Shown: positions 16,063 to 25,518, numbered from the stretch's first letter. The stretch is DNA of 64,000 nt from Vibrio ouci (GCF_004551525.1 NZ_SATR01000007.1:62001-126000), one strand, 5' to 3'. Numbers and translations are program-made. Notes: generated by a model not told the origin, from the letters alone.

Positions 16063-17678
16063 CTTAGCTCTTCCTTAGGTAGGTATACTGTCATCCTTGC
16101 CCCATGTTCCTTGTTATTTACCATTTCTAACTCGCCATGGTAACGAATCGCGAGTTCATTAATTAAATATAGTCCGACACCTCTTGTGTCAGAATCTTTG
16201 CTCGAAACCCCTCGCCTGACCAGAGATTCAGCGCTCATATCATCCGGTAATCCACACCCTTGGTCTATCACTTCTAGGATCACTTCATTGCCAAAATCAC
16301 TGATTGAGACTTCTATGGTTCGGCGATGAGGCGCTAGTAATGGCTCTTTGGTCAAAGCATCACGTGTTGCATCGAACGCGTTGTCGATAAGGTTGCCCAA
16401 AATGGTCACCAAATCTTCTGGGTTAATGCGACTTGGTAAAGGTTCTAATCGTGCTCCCTCTTCCACAACCAAACTTAGACCAAGTTCACGCGCGCGCTCG
16501 GTTTTACCTAGCAGCATGCCCGCAATCAGTGGTTCTTTGATCGTTTCGCGTAAAAACTCAATTAGCGCTTGATAGTGCGCCGTTTCCTGACCAATCAAAT
16601 ATTGCACCGCTTCGAGTTCACCCATTTGCACCATACCGCTAATGGTATTGAGCTTATTTCGATGCTCATGGGTTTGTGAACGCAGCATCTCGGCATACTC
16701 TTTGGTTTTCGCCAACTGCTCTGTCAGTTCAGTGAGATCATCTCTAAGACGGAAACTTGATACCGCACCGACAACTTTGCCTTCCACAATGATTGGACTT
16801 CGGTTAGCAATAAGACGCTTCTTGTTCAAATAAAGGTTGATGTCATGGTCAGTACGAGCGGTTTGTAGCACTGATTGTAAATCGCTATCAGGAAGTATTT
16901 CGCTCAGGGGTTTATCAATGCAATTCGCTTTGACTAAACCCAAAATCTGGCAAGCACTCTTGTTAATTGAACGCAGCTTACCTTTATCATCAATCGTGAT
17001 AATCCCTTCTTTGAGGGTTTCTAAAGTTACGTCGAGCTCAACATATAAACGACCAATCTCTTCTGGCTCAAACCCTAAGATAGCGCGTTGAAATTTCCTT
17101 GAAGCGTAACTAGAGACAAGCGCATTAGCAGCAACCACCAGCAAAGCCATCGCAATTAAGTAAGCTAAAAACGGTTCGATTCTATCCTGGAGACGATCAA
17201 TCAAGTAACCGACTGAGACCACACCAATGATCTCACCTTGTTCATTGAATACTGCCGACTTTCCTCGGACAGAATAACCCAAAGAGCCCTTCGCAATAGA
17301 GATATAGGCCTCGCCGTTGACTAATGCACGGTCGTTGTCACCGCCTTTCATTGGCTTACCGATACGCTCATCGAGTGGGTGAACAAGTCGGATGCCTTCA
17401 TGATCACCAATTACGATGAATGCCGCACCGATCAGTGTTGTCAGGTTACGATAGCGCTGTTGGCTCTCGCCTGTGACGCCATGCTCAATCATCTCGATAA
17501 CATAAGGAGACTTGGCAAGAAAGGAAGCAACGCCAAGCGCTTTATGACCCATTTCATCTTCTTGGGCATATTTGATATAGACGAATCCAGCTGCGACTAA
17601 TAGCAAAAGCTCTATTAGGCCAGACAGTGTCATGATAATCAGCATTCGTTTACGAAAGCTGATACGACTCCATTTCAT
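16059..17678 (-). CDS. Sensor histidine kinase, CitA/DcuS family
   Basis: 539 residues from the ATG at 17678, chosen for AAGGAG eight bases upstream. Layout: membrane helix, periplasmic CitA-type sensor (about 35-165), second helix, PAS (about 210-315), a kinase with phospho-acceptor in QTHEHRNKLNTISGM, and an HATPase with the N box LIDNAFDA and the G box GVGLYLINEL. The family senses extracellular C4-dicarboxylates or citrate. No carboxylate transporter is adjacent; instead two solute-binding proteins follow. Confidence 0.92.
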   Translation of the reverse strand: MKWSRISFRKRMLIIMTLSGLIELLLLVAAGFVYIKYAQEDEMGHKALGVASFLAKSPYVIEMIEHGVTGESQQRYRNLTTLIGAAFIVIGDHEGIRLVHPLDERIGKPMKGGDNDRALVNGEAYISIAKGSLGYSVRGKSAVFNEQGEIIGVVSVGYLIDRLQDRIEPFLAYLIAMALLVVAANALVSSYASRKFQRAILGFEPEEIGRLYVELDVTLETLKEGIITIDDKGKLRSINKSACQILGLVKANCIDKPLSEILPDSDLQSVLQTARTDHDINLYLNKKRLIANRSPIIVEGKVVGAVSSFRLRDDLTELTEQLAKTKEYAEMLRSQTHEHRNKLNTISGMVQMGELEAVQYLIGQETAHYQALIEFLRETIKEPLIAGMLLGKTERARELGLSLVVEEGARLEPLPSRINPEDLVTILGNLIDNAFDATRDALTKEPLLAPHRRTIEVSISDFGNEVILEVIDQGCGLPDDMSAESLVRRGVSSKDSDTRGVGLYLINELAIRYHGELEMVNNKEHGARMTVYLPKEELR

Positions 17679-18024
17679 AACAACTCCTTGATAGGCCAAC
17701 AAGATAACATCTGGCTAACACTTCTATGAATTATCATGGTTCAAACTGTGATGACGACAAAAATAAATCATTCTCAGTATCAATATTCGATTCCTTGCGT
17801 CTCACCGTGTGCATCAATTTAGATTGATAGAGAAAATCCGATATAAAACCAGTGGAATAGTTGATTTAGATCACATGAATTTTAGGTTATTTTTTGCGCG
17901 ATCCTGTCGTTTGTTTTGTATAATTATTAAGCGTATTAAGCAGATCGTTTTACGGAAAAACTGGCATTAGCATTTACACAATAATGACTATATAAGTGCT
18001 CGCCAATATTGAAAGGGAAAGGCG
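17679..18024. other. Intergenic region upstream of the sensor kinase and of a small ORF
   Basis: 346 bases without a gene. It contains a CRP/FNR-like dyad at 17859 and a TATAAT at 17919-17924 facing the small ORF. The sensor kinase's own promoter must also lie here. Confidence 0.6.
17859..17876 (+). promoter_or_regulatory. CRP/FNR-like site upstream of the small ORF or sRNA
   Basis: TTGAT-TTAG-ATCAC at 17861-17874: nine of ten FNR bases, and a fair CRP match through TCACA. It is centred about 63 bases before the start expected from TATAAT at 17919, near the class I position. Confidence 0.5.
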
Positions 18025-18249
18025 ATGAAACGGGACGTATTTGGCATTTGCTTATCTAAGTCTATGCTATCCAACAATTTATCTAGCACATTTACACACG
18101 TCAGGGCTTACCAAAAACAGGCTGAAAGTGAAGAAGTTACCGTACTGCACGCTTTTCCCCAAATGTCGGGGCAAGAGCTACTTACCAGCATGAAGTCTTC
18201 GCAAAAGCTTTTATGGCGGGCTGAATATATATGCTGTGATTTAAAGTAA
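18025..18249 (+). CDS. Possible 74-residue small protein, or dual-function small RNA
   Basis: The frame has an ATG preceded closely by GGGAAAGG, a plausible promoter (TATAAT at 17919) with a CRP/FNR-like site, and a strong terminator just after it at 18265. This complete gene-like setting is the main support. The protein has no signal peptide, no membrane helix and no family I recognise; it contains four cysteines (two of them adjacent in its C-terminal CCDLK). The transcript of about 360 nt could equally be a regulatory RNA. Confidence 0.45.
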   Translation: MKRDVFGICLSKSMLSNNLSSTFTHVRAYQKQAESEEVTVLHAFPQMSGQELLTSMKSSQKLLWRAEYICCDLK

Positions 18250-18264
18250 CAACAGCGGTAAAAC

Positions 18265-18295
18265 AAAGAGGGAAGCTAAATGCTTCCCTCTTTTT
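18265..18295. terminator. Strong bidirectional terminator
   Basis: AAAGAGGGAAGC (18265-18276) pairs perfectly with GCTTCCCTCTTT (18282-18293) around TAAAT. It ends the small transcript and, from the other side, the TonB2 operon. Confidence 0.9.
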
Positions 18296-18297
18296 CG

Positions 18298-19464
18298 TTA
18301 ACCTGTTACTGCCTGAGCCTGACGAAGCTGCGTCAGATAAGTAATCCAACTCTCGGCTTGGCTAGAAGGCTCTGCACTGTTGGCTTTTTTCGCTTCAATC
18401 AGCGCTTGCTCTAACTGATTTAACTTATAAAACGCTCGCGTTTTTGCCAAAGCGACATCGGCCTCTTTCCCTTTAACTTTATCCAGCACACGCAAGGACT
18501 CTTTATAGTAACCTTGCTGAACCATAAGTTGAGCGACATTCCAGTGGTACTTAGCATTCATTTGCGCCGCAAGTTTCCAAACGCTGATCGCTTTGTCCCA
18601 CTCTTTTGCCACTTGCCAGTATGACGCCTGTTCAGATAACAACTTCACATCCGTGGTTGCGTTATCGAGTTGACCGATTTGAACCGCTGCTCGCTCTGGT
18701 ATCCCCCGCTTGGCATATAACTGCGCCAGTAAGTGGAGATCTTTTTGACTCAGCTCTAGCCCATTTAATTTGGCCAAAGATAGTGTATCAAGTGCTGCCT
18801 TGCTGTTACCTACCCTAAGCTGCAGCCCGACAAGCTGGCGCCACCAGTTAAGTTTCTCTGGTTGTAAAACAATCAGTTGCTCTAAGGTAGGAATTGCCTG
18901 TTTCCATTGCTCTAATTGCAATTGAGAACCTAGCTTTAGTGACAAGGGTTGCAAGCGTTCCTTCGGCTTGGTTTTAAGGTAGCTATTCGTCGCAGGAATC
19001 ACCTTACTCCATTGCTCAATCTGATAATGAGATTGGGCAATCCGCAGCCACAAATCATCTGCTTTTTGCGTCTTTGGTACTGACTTTAACAAGGCATAAT
19101 AGTGACCAAGTGCAGACTTAAACTGCTGATCGTTTAAGTAAAGATCCGCCAGCATACGTTCGGTTACCCACGCCTGCTCATCTTGCAATAAACCACTCGA
19201 TACCGCGATTTTTAGCTGGTTGATGGCAGGTTTTATTTGACCCTCTTGCCAATAAAACACCCCCAGCATTCGAGCTACAAATGCGCTATCGTACTTGCGG
19301 TTTGTCTCTATCTCTTTCAACGAAGCAATCGCCTGTTTCACTTTGTCATCCTGTGCGAGCTCATGAGCCTTCTGTACCCGCACCGCAGTATACTGACTCA
19401 GCTCTTGCCCTATCGAAGAAACAGAAACAAGTAAGCAGGATAATGTGATTAGTCTTTTCATCAT
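18298..19464 (-). CDS. TPR-repeat periplasmic protein of the TonB2 cluster
   Basis: 388 residues. Signal peptide at 1-19, then about eight helical tetratricopeptide-like repeats rich in Leu, Ala and Gln. It overlaps the tonB2 stop by four bases. A TPR protein closes the TonB2 cluster in other vibrios (V. cholerae VC1543 position) and probably helps organise the periplasmic TonB complex; its exact role is unsettled. Last gene of the operon. Confidence 0.85.
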   Translation of the reverse strand: MMKRLITLSCLLVSVSSIGQELSQYTAVRVQKAHELAQDDKVKQAIASLKEIETNRKYDSAFVARMLGVFYWQEGQIKPAINQLKIAVSSGLLQDEQAWVTERMLADLYLNDQQFKSALGHYYALLKSVPKTQKADDLWLRIAQSHYQIEQWSKVIPATNSYLKTKPKERLQPLSLKLGSQLQLEQWKQAIPTLEQLIVLQPEKLNWWRQLVGLQLRVGNSKAALDTLSLAKLNGLELSQKDLHLLAQLYAKRGIPERAAVQIGQLDNATTDVKLLSEQASYWQVAKEWDKAISVWKLAAQMNAKYHWNVAQLMVQQGYYKESLRVLDKVKGKEADVALAKTRAFYKLNQLEQALIEAKKANSAEPSSQAESWITYLTQLRQAQAVTG

Positions 19465-20078
19465 TGGGCTAACTTAAACTCCAATTTTACCGTTTGGCCA
19501 ACTTGAGCGATTGCGCCACCATCAATGACTTTCGGTTGATATTTCCACTTTTTGAGCGCCCGAATCGCTTCTCGCTCAAACATGCGTTTTGGTTTTGCTT
19601 CAACCACTTCAATACTCGTCGGTTTACCCGTTGGATCGATAGTAAAACTCATAATCACATACCCTTCCGCGCCGCGCTTTAACGCCTTCGCAGGATAGCG
19701 AGGCTCGACACGATAAAGGGGCATGGCTTGTTGATTGACACCAAAATCACCAAACGTTGGCGCGCTGATAGCCAAACCATCAATTGCCGTATTTAGCCCA
19801 AGAGATGGCTGAGACATTGGCGACACTTCTGTTAGCCTTGTTTCTGTCTGTGACGTGGGCATTTGTTCTGGCACTTCAGGCGCTTTTGGTTGCTCTGGAA
19901 CAGTGCGCTGTCGTCTTTGAACATCTTGCTCATTTTCAACCATCACCATATTGAAGCTTAGTGACTCAGTCGATTGTGGTGCTCGTTGATGACCACCATC
20001 CACCATCCAAGCCATGAAGGTAAATATCGATACCGCACAGACAAATGCTAAGGGAAGAACAATTAGCAATCGCTTCAC
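19461..20078 (-). CDS. tonB2: Energy-transducing protein TonB2
   Basis: 205 residues, the short TonB type. One N-terminal membrane helix (about 4-26), a short Pro/Glu-rich span (about 55-85), and the C-terminal TonB fold with the YPAKALKRGAEGYVIMSF segment and the ALKKWKYQPKV ending. It couples the proton gradient to outer-membrane receptors. The short proline region and its neighbours TtpC, ExbB and ExbD fit the Vibrio TonB2 system; a TonB3 assignment is the alternative. Confidence 0.9.
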   Translation of the reverse strand: MKRLLIVLPLAFVCAVSIFTFMAWMVDGGHQRAPQSTESLSFNMVMVENEQDVQRRQRTVPEQPKAPEVPEQMPTSQTETRLTEVSPMSQPSLGLNTAIDGLAISAPTFGDFGVNQQAMPLYRVEPRYPAKALKRGAEGYVIMSFTIDPTGKPTSIEVVEAKPKRMFEREAIRALKKWKYQPKVIDGGAIAQVGQTVKLEFKLAQ

Positions 20079-20482
20079 TAGATCTTCTCCGCAGCAAGAG
20101 CAATATTTTTAACCCCAGCTCCCTTCGCCGCATCCATAACTTTAACCACAGTACCACTATACGCATGCTCATCAGCTTGAATCACTAATGACGCATCTGG
20201 CTTATCAAGTAACAAATGCTCTAAGGTTGCCTGAACGCGTTCTACATCCACCATGCGCTTATCGATGTAAATATCGTTAGCGGATGTCACCGCGACAAAG
20301 ATACCCGCTTCTTTTTGGCTGACAACATTGGAAGCGGTAGGTCGATTAACTTCAACACCCGACTCTCGAACAAACGAACTGGTGACAATAAAGAAAATCA
20401 GCATGATAAAGACGATATCAAGCATTGAAGTCAGGTCAATTTGCGCTTCTTCTTGTTTTGATTGGCTGCGACCGAGTCTCAT
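20078..20482 (-). CDS. exbD: ExbD-type proton channel component
   Basis: 134 residues: cytoplasmic N-tail, one membrane helix carrying the functional Asp in IDLTSMLDIVFIMLIFFIV (about 16-34), and a periplasmic domain. Works with ExbB to power TonB. Its start overlaps the exbB stop by four bases, and its stop overlaps the tonB2 start by one base. Confidence 0.93.
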   Translation of the reverse strand: MRLGRSQSKQEEAQIDLTSMLDIVFIMLIFFIVTSSFVRESGVEVNRPTASNVVSQKEAGIFVAVTSANDIYIDKRMVDVERVQATLEHLLLDKPDASLVIQADEHAYSGTVVKVMDAAKGAGVKNIALAAEKI

Positions 20483-21036
20483 CGTCGACTCCTTAATGAT
20501 TTTTCTAGTTTAATTTCTTGTCTGTGACACACCTTAACTAAGCGCGCATGGAAAAACATGCCTGTTAGCGCCGCAACCATACCTGCCATTGTTGGTAAGG
20601 TCGCCAAAGAGATGCCCGATGCCATTAATTTTGGATTACTACTACCTTGATTGGCCATTACATCAAACACAGAGATCATCCCTGTTACCGTTCCTAATAG
20701 GCCCAGCATAGGACAAATCGCCACCAACACCTTAATAATGTTGAGGTTCTGAGTTAACGACAAATGCGCTTGAGATAGCCAACCTTCTCTGATGGAGCGA
20801 GCGTGCCATGAATGGTGATCTGGGCGGCTAAGCCATGCATCCACCCACTGTTTACGCTGCTTAGGGAACTGAACCCATAGATAAACAACTCGTTCAAGGA
20901 TTAACACCCAGCAGATACAAACAACTAGTAGTAGCCACCAAAGCACCTGCCCACCCTGCTGCATAAAAGCTTGAAGAGACAGCACCCAAGGCATGGATGC
21001 TATCACTTCGGGAAGCAGTGTGAATATTGCTTCCAT
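20479..21036 (-). CDS. exbB: ExbB-type proton channel component (MotA/TolQ/ExbB family)
   Basis: 185 residues, with three membrane segments: about 27-48, and two in the conserved block near 95-165 (MLGLLGTVTGMISVF and LATLPTMAGMVAALTG). It forms the ion channel with ExbD. It is short, as is usual for TonB2-type ExbB. It follows directly on ttpC (stop and start share one base). Confidence 0.92.
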   Translation of the reverse strand: MEAIFTLLPEVIASMPWVLSLQAFMQQGGQVLWWLLLVVCICWVLILERVVYLWVQFPKQRKQWVDAWLSRPDHHSWHARSIREGWLSQAHLSLTQNLNIIKVLVAICPMLGLLGTVTGMISVFDVMANQGSSNPKLMASGISLATLPTMAGMVAALTGMFFHARLVKVCHRQEIKLEKSLRSRR

Positions 21037-22391
21037 TACGCCGCATTCCCTAGAGTTGTCACTTTGGCATCCATCTCTTTTTCAGCTTGTTCTGCAACCA
21101 GCCCGATTCCTTGCTTTTCAAGAATATGGCGAATCGATTCTGCTTGAGAGCTTAAGATGTTATGAGCTAAAAGCAGCGGCATCGCGGCAATAAGACCAAG
21201 AACAGTTGTTACCAAGGCCATGGAAATACCACCAGCCATCACTTTAGGGTCACCATTACCAAACTGAGTGATCACTTGGAAGGTTTCAATCATACCCGTG
21301 ACGGTACCTAGTAGGCCCAGCATTGGCGCAAGAGCGGCGAGAAGTTTGAGCATTGATAAGCCTTTCTCAAGACCCGTTTGCTCATCAACCACGGCCTCAA
21401 GTAATCTTAACTCCAACGCTTCAACACTTTGCTTCTTCTCTTTGCTGTATACAGCTAACACGCGACCAAGTGGATTGTCCCCAGGCTGAGTCGGCGTCTT
21501 AAGTTGACGACGGATCTTTTGACGAGCGATAGATAAACTCACACCACGCACAACCGCTATGATTAAGCCAATTAACAATAGAACGAGGATAATTTTGCCG
21601 ACAACACCACCCGCTTGGAGTCTATCCATTAACGTTGGTGACAGCGCCAATTGCTCAAGCATTACACCGCGTGAAGGATCAACAACAAGGTTTTGAATTG
21701 AGCCAGAACGTAACTCATCAAGTCCCGTTACTACTGGACCTTGCTCTGGTTGCTTTTGATAAGCCGTTGCAGTCTGCTTCGCACCGTTCCAGTTCAAGTA
21801 GCCCTGCTCACCAATTAATCCAAATGAGCCAAGTCTTGCCACTGATTCTGCACGTTGCTTGCCTTCGCCATCAACCAGTTGGATTTGCGTCTGCGCTAAT
21901 TCACCGGACGCTTTAATTTGCTCTTCAAGTGCTTTCCATAAACCGGTTAGTTGAGGCATAGATGGCAGCTTGGTTGCCGCTACAATCTCTTCAACGACTT
22001 GCGTATGAGTTTGGTCGCCAGCTCCCGTCACTGAATATTTCAGTTCTGACTCTAGCTCTTTAGCATTTTGACGTACGACACCAAACACTTCTCCTAGGCT
22101 ACCCGTTTCTAGTCGAAGGCTCTCTTCAAGTCGGGCAAGCTCATCTTCATTGGTGCTAAATTGTGCCGCTAACTTATCATTGGCCGCTTGAAGCGCTTGG
22201 CGCTGTTTCACCAACTCTGCTTTAAGTGTTGCTAGCTGCTTTTCCGTCTGTTTAAAACCGGACTCGCGTACTAGGTTATGCTGTGCCTGAGCTTTTGAGT
22301 CAGCTTGAGCATTCACCGTCATTTCACTAGCAGAAAGGTTAAAGGATGTCGCCGCCAGTGCGATAAGTGAGGCAATAAATGTGCGTTTCAT
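21036..22391 (-). CDS. ttpC: TtpC, ExbB-related TonB2 accessory protein
   Basis: 451 residues. Signal peptide (about 1-22), a long periplasmic coiled-coil region rich in Gln, Leu and Ala (about 30-230), then a MotA/TolQ/ExbB membrane domain (about 260-430) with MLGLLGTVTGMIETF. This fourth inner-membrane component is needed for TonB2-dependent iron uptake in vibrios. Overlaps the upstream DUF3450 gene at its start (TAATG). Confidence 0.92.
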   Translation of the reverse strand: MKRTFIASLIALAATSFNLSASEMTVNAQADSKAQAQHNLVRESGFKQTEKQLATLKAELVKQRQALQAANDKLAAQFSTNEDELARLEESLRLETGSLGEVFGVVRQNAKELESELKYSVTGAGDQTHTQVVEEIVAATKLPSMPQLTGLWKALEEQIKASGELAQTQIQLVDGEGKQRAESVARLGSFGLIGEQGYLNWNGAKQTATAYQKQPEQGPVVTGLDELRSGSIQNLVVDPSRGVMLEQLALSPTLMDRLQAGGVVGKIILVLLLIGLIIAVVRGVSLSIARQKIRRQLKTPTQPGDNPLGRVLAVYSKEKKQSVEALELRLLEAVVDEQTGLEKGLSMLKLLAALAPMLGLLGTVTGMIETFQVITQFGNGDPKVMAGGISMALVTTVLGLIAAMPLLLAHNILSSQAESIRHILEKQGIGLVAEQAEKEMDAKVTTLGNAA

Positions 22392-23167
22392 TATTTCGCC
22401 TCCGCAACAGTGAGTGAAACGGGTAAGGTAATGAGACTAGGCGCTGCCTGTTTAGCCGCAATACTGAATGCTTTGTCGAGCTCAGACTTCATTGATGGGT
22501 CAACACTCACCCACTGGTTTTGCGCTTCGTCCCAAGACCAAAATGTTGAACCATTTAAACTGCGTGCAACTAAAGACAGGCGGCCCAAATACAAGATATC
22601 CGTTTCTAGCTTTTCACCAGCAACCTCAATTTGACCTTGGTATAAACCGAGTTTGGTGCCGTAATCAAGCTCAATCTGGTAGGCTTCAAGAATACGACGA
22701 TATTTTTCTGCATCACTGATGTCGGCACGAACCATCATCTTGTCTAGCTTTGCAATTCGCTCTTGACGTTGAGTGAGTCGAATGGGCGCATCTTCAGCAA
22801 CAATTGCCTTCAGCCCATCAATCATTTGATACATCAGCGGCACAACACCCTGACGTGTTTGTTTGATCTCTTCAATCTGACCACGGAAACTTGTCATCTC
22901 TTGCTCTTGGCTCGTTACCAATGCAGATAAGTGGTTCTTATATACTTCAAGATTCTTCACTTCTTCTTGAAGCTGTTCGATTTCTGCTTTGAGAGCGAGT
23001 GAAGTTTCAGCGCTACTATCGATACGTTGCTGACTTGAGGCAGAAGCCGAGTTGGTTTTACTTTGAATGCTTTGCGCAGCATCGAGGTTTGAGGCCAATA
23101 CTCCTGAAGAGGATGCAGCAACAAGTAATGCTAGGCTGGATTTGATTATATTCATAACAGATATCAT
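22391..23167 (-). CDS. DUF3450 periplasmic protein, first gene of the TonB2 operon
   Basis: 258 residues with a signal peptide and a long coiled coil (about 35-110), then a DUF3450 core. It regularly precedes ttpC in vibrios (V. cholerae VC1548 position). A second ATG at 23155 is also possible; neither has a clear ribosome site. A Fur box lies just upstream, so the whole six-gene operon should be iron-repressed. Confidence 0.87.
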   Translation of the reverse strand: MISVMNIIKSSLALLVAASSSGVLASNLDAAQSIQSKTNSASASSQQRIDSSAETSLALKAEIEQLQEEVKNLEVYKNHLSALVTSQEQEMTSFRGQIEEIKQTRQGVVPLMYQMIDGLKAIVAEDAPIRLTQRQERIAKLDKMMVRADISDAEKYRRILEAYQIELDYGTKLGLYQGQIEVAGEKLETDILYLGRLSLVARSLNGSTFWSWDEAQNQWVSVDPSMKSELDKAFSIAAKQAAPSLITLPVSLTVAEAK

Positions 23168-23184
23168 TAATTAACTAAATACAA

Positions 23185-23203
23185 GTGAGAACCAATCTCA
23201 TTG
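23185..23203 (-). promoter_or_regulatory. Fur box of the TonB2 operon
   Basis: GTGAGAACCAATCTCATTG, a close relative of the 19-base Fur consensus and nearly the same as the box at 25500 (16 of 19 bases). Confidence 0.8.
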
Positions 23204-23260
23204 TTAGTCGCACAATATAAGCTGATTGACGCAAATTGCAATCGTACTTACAAATTATAC

Positions 23261-23293
23261 AAAAAAAAGAGAAAGGCTAAGCCTTTCCCTCTT
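23261..23293 (-). terminator. Terminator of the siderophore receptor gene
   Basis: On the minus strand GAAAGGC (23287-23281, as read on the opposite strand) pairs with GCCTTTC and is followed by about nine T residues; an outer AAGAG/CTCTT pairing extends it with a bulge. Confidence 0.8.
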
Positions 23294-23326
23294 GTGTATT
23301 TAAAATACTACCACTCTCTCATAGTA

Positions 23327-25429
23327 TTAGTATTTTATCTGCAGCGTTGCCATGTAGTTGCGACCTTCACCGATTACTACATCTTCTGCGTATTGGTGCT
23401 TGCTCGATGTAGAACCACCGCCCGCTAGGTAATCTGTATCGAACAGGTTCTCTACTGTTAAGCGTGCAACCATATCTAAATCTGCATCATATTTGTATGT
23501 GTATGCCAGACCCATATCGACACGTGTATAGGCGTCTTTCTTGAATGTATTCGCTTCGTCTCCGTAGCGTGAACCTTCATAGATTACACCAAGGTTCACA
23601 TCCATTTCGTTTGTCGCTGCATAAGTAGACCAAACGCTCGCGGCAAACTCTGGAACATCAACAGGTCGATTGCCTGCGTATGTTTCATGGTTTGTGATTT
23701 CCGCATCAAGATACATAGCAGAACCAGATAACGAGAATTTCTCTGTCACAAAGCCTTGTGCCGACAATTCCGCACCACGGTGCTCTTGCTGACCACCCTG
23801 TGTCACAACATAATCGCCTGACGCTGGATCTTCTACATCTAATTCAATGTTTTCTTGTGTAATGTCGAACAATGCACCTGAAACAAATAGGCGGTTATCT
23901 AGCAATTCCCATTTTGTTCCTACCTCGTATGCTTTACCAATCGCAGCGTCAAGCAGCTCACCTTCGTTAATATAAGTGCGGCTACCGCTGGTTACTTGGC
24001 CCTGCGGCTCGAAGCTTTCAGAGTAAGAAACGTAAACGCTACCGTTATCCGCTGGGTGATAAATTACCCCAAGTTTTGGTGCAAAGTTTTCTTCTGCGAC
24101 ACCGTCTTGAACTTTACGGTCGAAACGCAAACCAGCAAGAAGTTGCCATTGATCGTTAATCGTCATTAGATCTTGTGCATAGAAGCCCCAAGTATCGTAA
24201 CGCCCTTTCGGCGCAAGGCTAGTCGCCCCTGGTACTTGTACTGGTACTGGTACAGTTTCGCTTGGTGCATATTCACCTTTATTGAAGCTATCCATACCAC
24301 GCTCGTAGCTGTAACCCAACCAGTTACCACCTAGTAAGATCTTATGATCCATTCCAGCAAAGCGAGTATCTGCCGCTAAGTCTAAGTAACCCGTTCTAAA
24401 GCGCCATTTGTCATGGCGATAATTTCCGCCTTGTGTAACCGTGCCTGTGCCATCAGGGTTTAGATTGGCAAAGCTTGGGTAGCTCTCTACATCAATACGC
24501 TCGAAGTCCTGGTAATTAAAGCCGGTGTTTAGGGACCAAACGTCCGTAAGCTGGGCGTTTACATTGAAGCCAACGTTCTCTACGTCATTCTCAATTTCAG
24601 ACCACTGAGCATCCCAGATATGATCTTTGTTACCAACTAATTGACCATCAAGTGTATAAACCGCGCCAGAATCCACACTGCCTTTGTCATTAGTTTTATC
24701 ATAGTGAACCGATACGGTTACATCATCAGTAACATCGTAATCAACGAACAAACCACCAACGAGTCGTTCAGTTTGAGGCTTAGAACCGTCACCGTATGTT
24801 CTCCAAGAGCTGTAGCTTTCTTTCGAAATAATTGTGCGAGCACGTAGCGTTTCATCGTCATTTAGCGCGCCACTCACATCAACCATGGTACGCGAGTGAT
24901 CGTTAGAGCCCACATCTTGGCTCACGTTGACTTGAGTTTCGTAAGTTGGCTTTTTAGTGACCATATTGATAAGGCCACCTGGCGCTGACACACCGTAAAG
25001 CAGACCTGATGGCCCCTTCACGACTTCTACGCGTTCTAGAAGCTCTACCGGCTGACGATAATGAGACCAGTGTTGATGACCATCGCGTAGGAAACCTGAT
25101 GAGCTTTGTACTTCAAAGCCACGTAGTGAAAAACGTTCACGGTTTCGGCTTGTGCCACCAGCACTCACACTTGCATCATTTTTTAATACATCACCAAGAG
25201 TACTTGCGCGCTGCTCATCAATGATTTGCTCATCGATGACTGCAATTTGTCCCGGAGTTTCAAGCTGAGTCGCCTCCATTCGCATCGCCGTGGCATTGGT
25301 ATCAGCTTTGTAGCCGTAGTCACGCCCTTCCACGACCATGTGCTCATCTGTTTTAACCGTTTCCGCAACCACTGCAGGAGTCGCTAATACAGCACCAATC
25401 ACGAGTGCTAACTGACTCTTAGTGAACAT
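23327..25429 (-). CDS. TonB-dependent siderophore receptor
   Basis: 700 residues. Signal peptide (1-22), a plug domain (about 50-165, with TLGDVLKNDASVSAGG, LLERVEVVKGPSGLLYG and GGLINMVTKKP), then a 22-strand barrel ending in the aromatic-hydrophobic LQIKY. The plug motifs are those of the siderophore (hydroxamate-type FhuE/FpvA-like) branch rather than heme receptors. It has its own Fur box and lies directly upstream of the TonB2 system. The ligand is not identifiable from sequence. Confidence 0.92.
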   Translation of the reverse strand: MFTKSQLALVIGAVLATPAVVAETVKTDEHMVVEGRDYGYKADTNATAMRMEATQLETPGQIAVIDEQIIDEQRASTLGDVLKNDASVSAGGTSRNRERFSLRGFEVQSSSGFLRDGHQHWSHYRQPVELLERVEVVKGPSGLLYGVSAPGGLINMVTKKPTYETQVNVSQDVGSNDHSRTMVDVSGALNDDETLRARTIISKESYSSWRTYGDGSKPQTERLVGGLFVDYDVTDDVTVSVHYDKTNDKGSVDSGAVYTLDGQLVGNKDHIWDAQWSEIENDVENVGFNVNAQLTDVWSLNTGFNYQDFERIDVESYPSFANLNPDGTGTVTQGGNYRHDKWRFRTGYLDLAADTRFAGMDHKILLGGNWLGYSYERGMDSFNKGEYAPSETVPVPVQVPGATSLAPKGRYDTWGFYAQDLMTINDQWQLLAGLRFDRKVQDGVAEENFAPKLGVIYHPADNGSVYVSYSESFEPQGQVTSGSRTYINEGELLDAAIGKAYEVGTKWELLDNRLFVSGALFDITQENIELDVEDPASGDYVVTQGGQQEHRGAELSAQGFVTEKFSLSGSAMYLDAEITNHETYAGNRPVDVPEFAASVWSTYAATNEMDVNLGVIYEGSRYGDEANTFKKDAYTRVDMGLAYTYKYDADLDMVARLTVENLFDTDYLAGGGSTSSKHQYAEDVVIGEGRNYMATLQIKY

Positions 25430-25499
25430 AAATTTCTCCGTTTCTTTATATACAAAGCTTCTCGCTTTGCTTAGTTATTTATAACGAAACGAAATATAA

Positions 25500-25518
25500 G
25501 TGATAACCAATATCATTT
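25500..25518 (-). promoter_or_regulatory. Fur box of the siderophore receptor
   Basis: GTGATAACCAATATCATTT, centred about 80 bases before the receptor ATG. It has the same spacing and core as the box at 23185. Confidence 0.8.
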
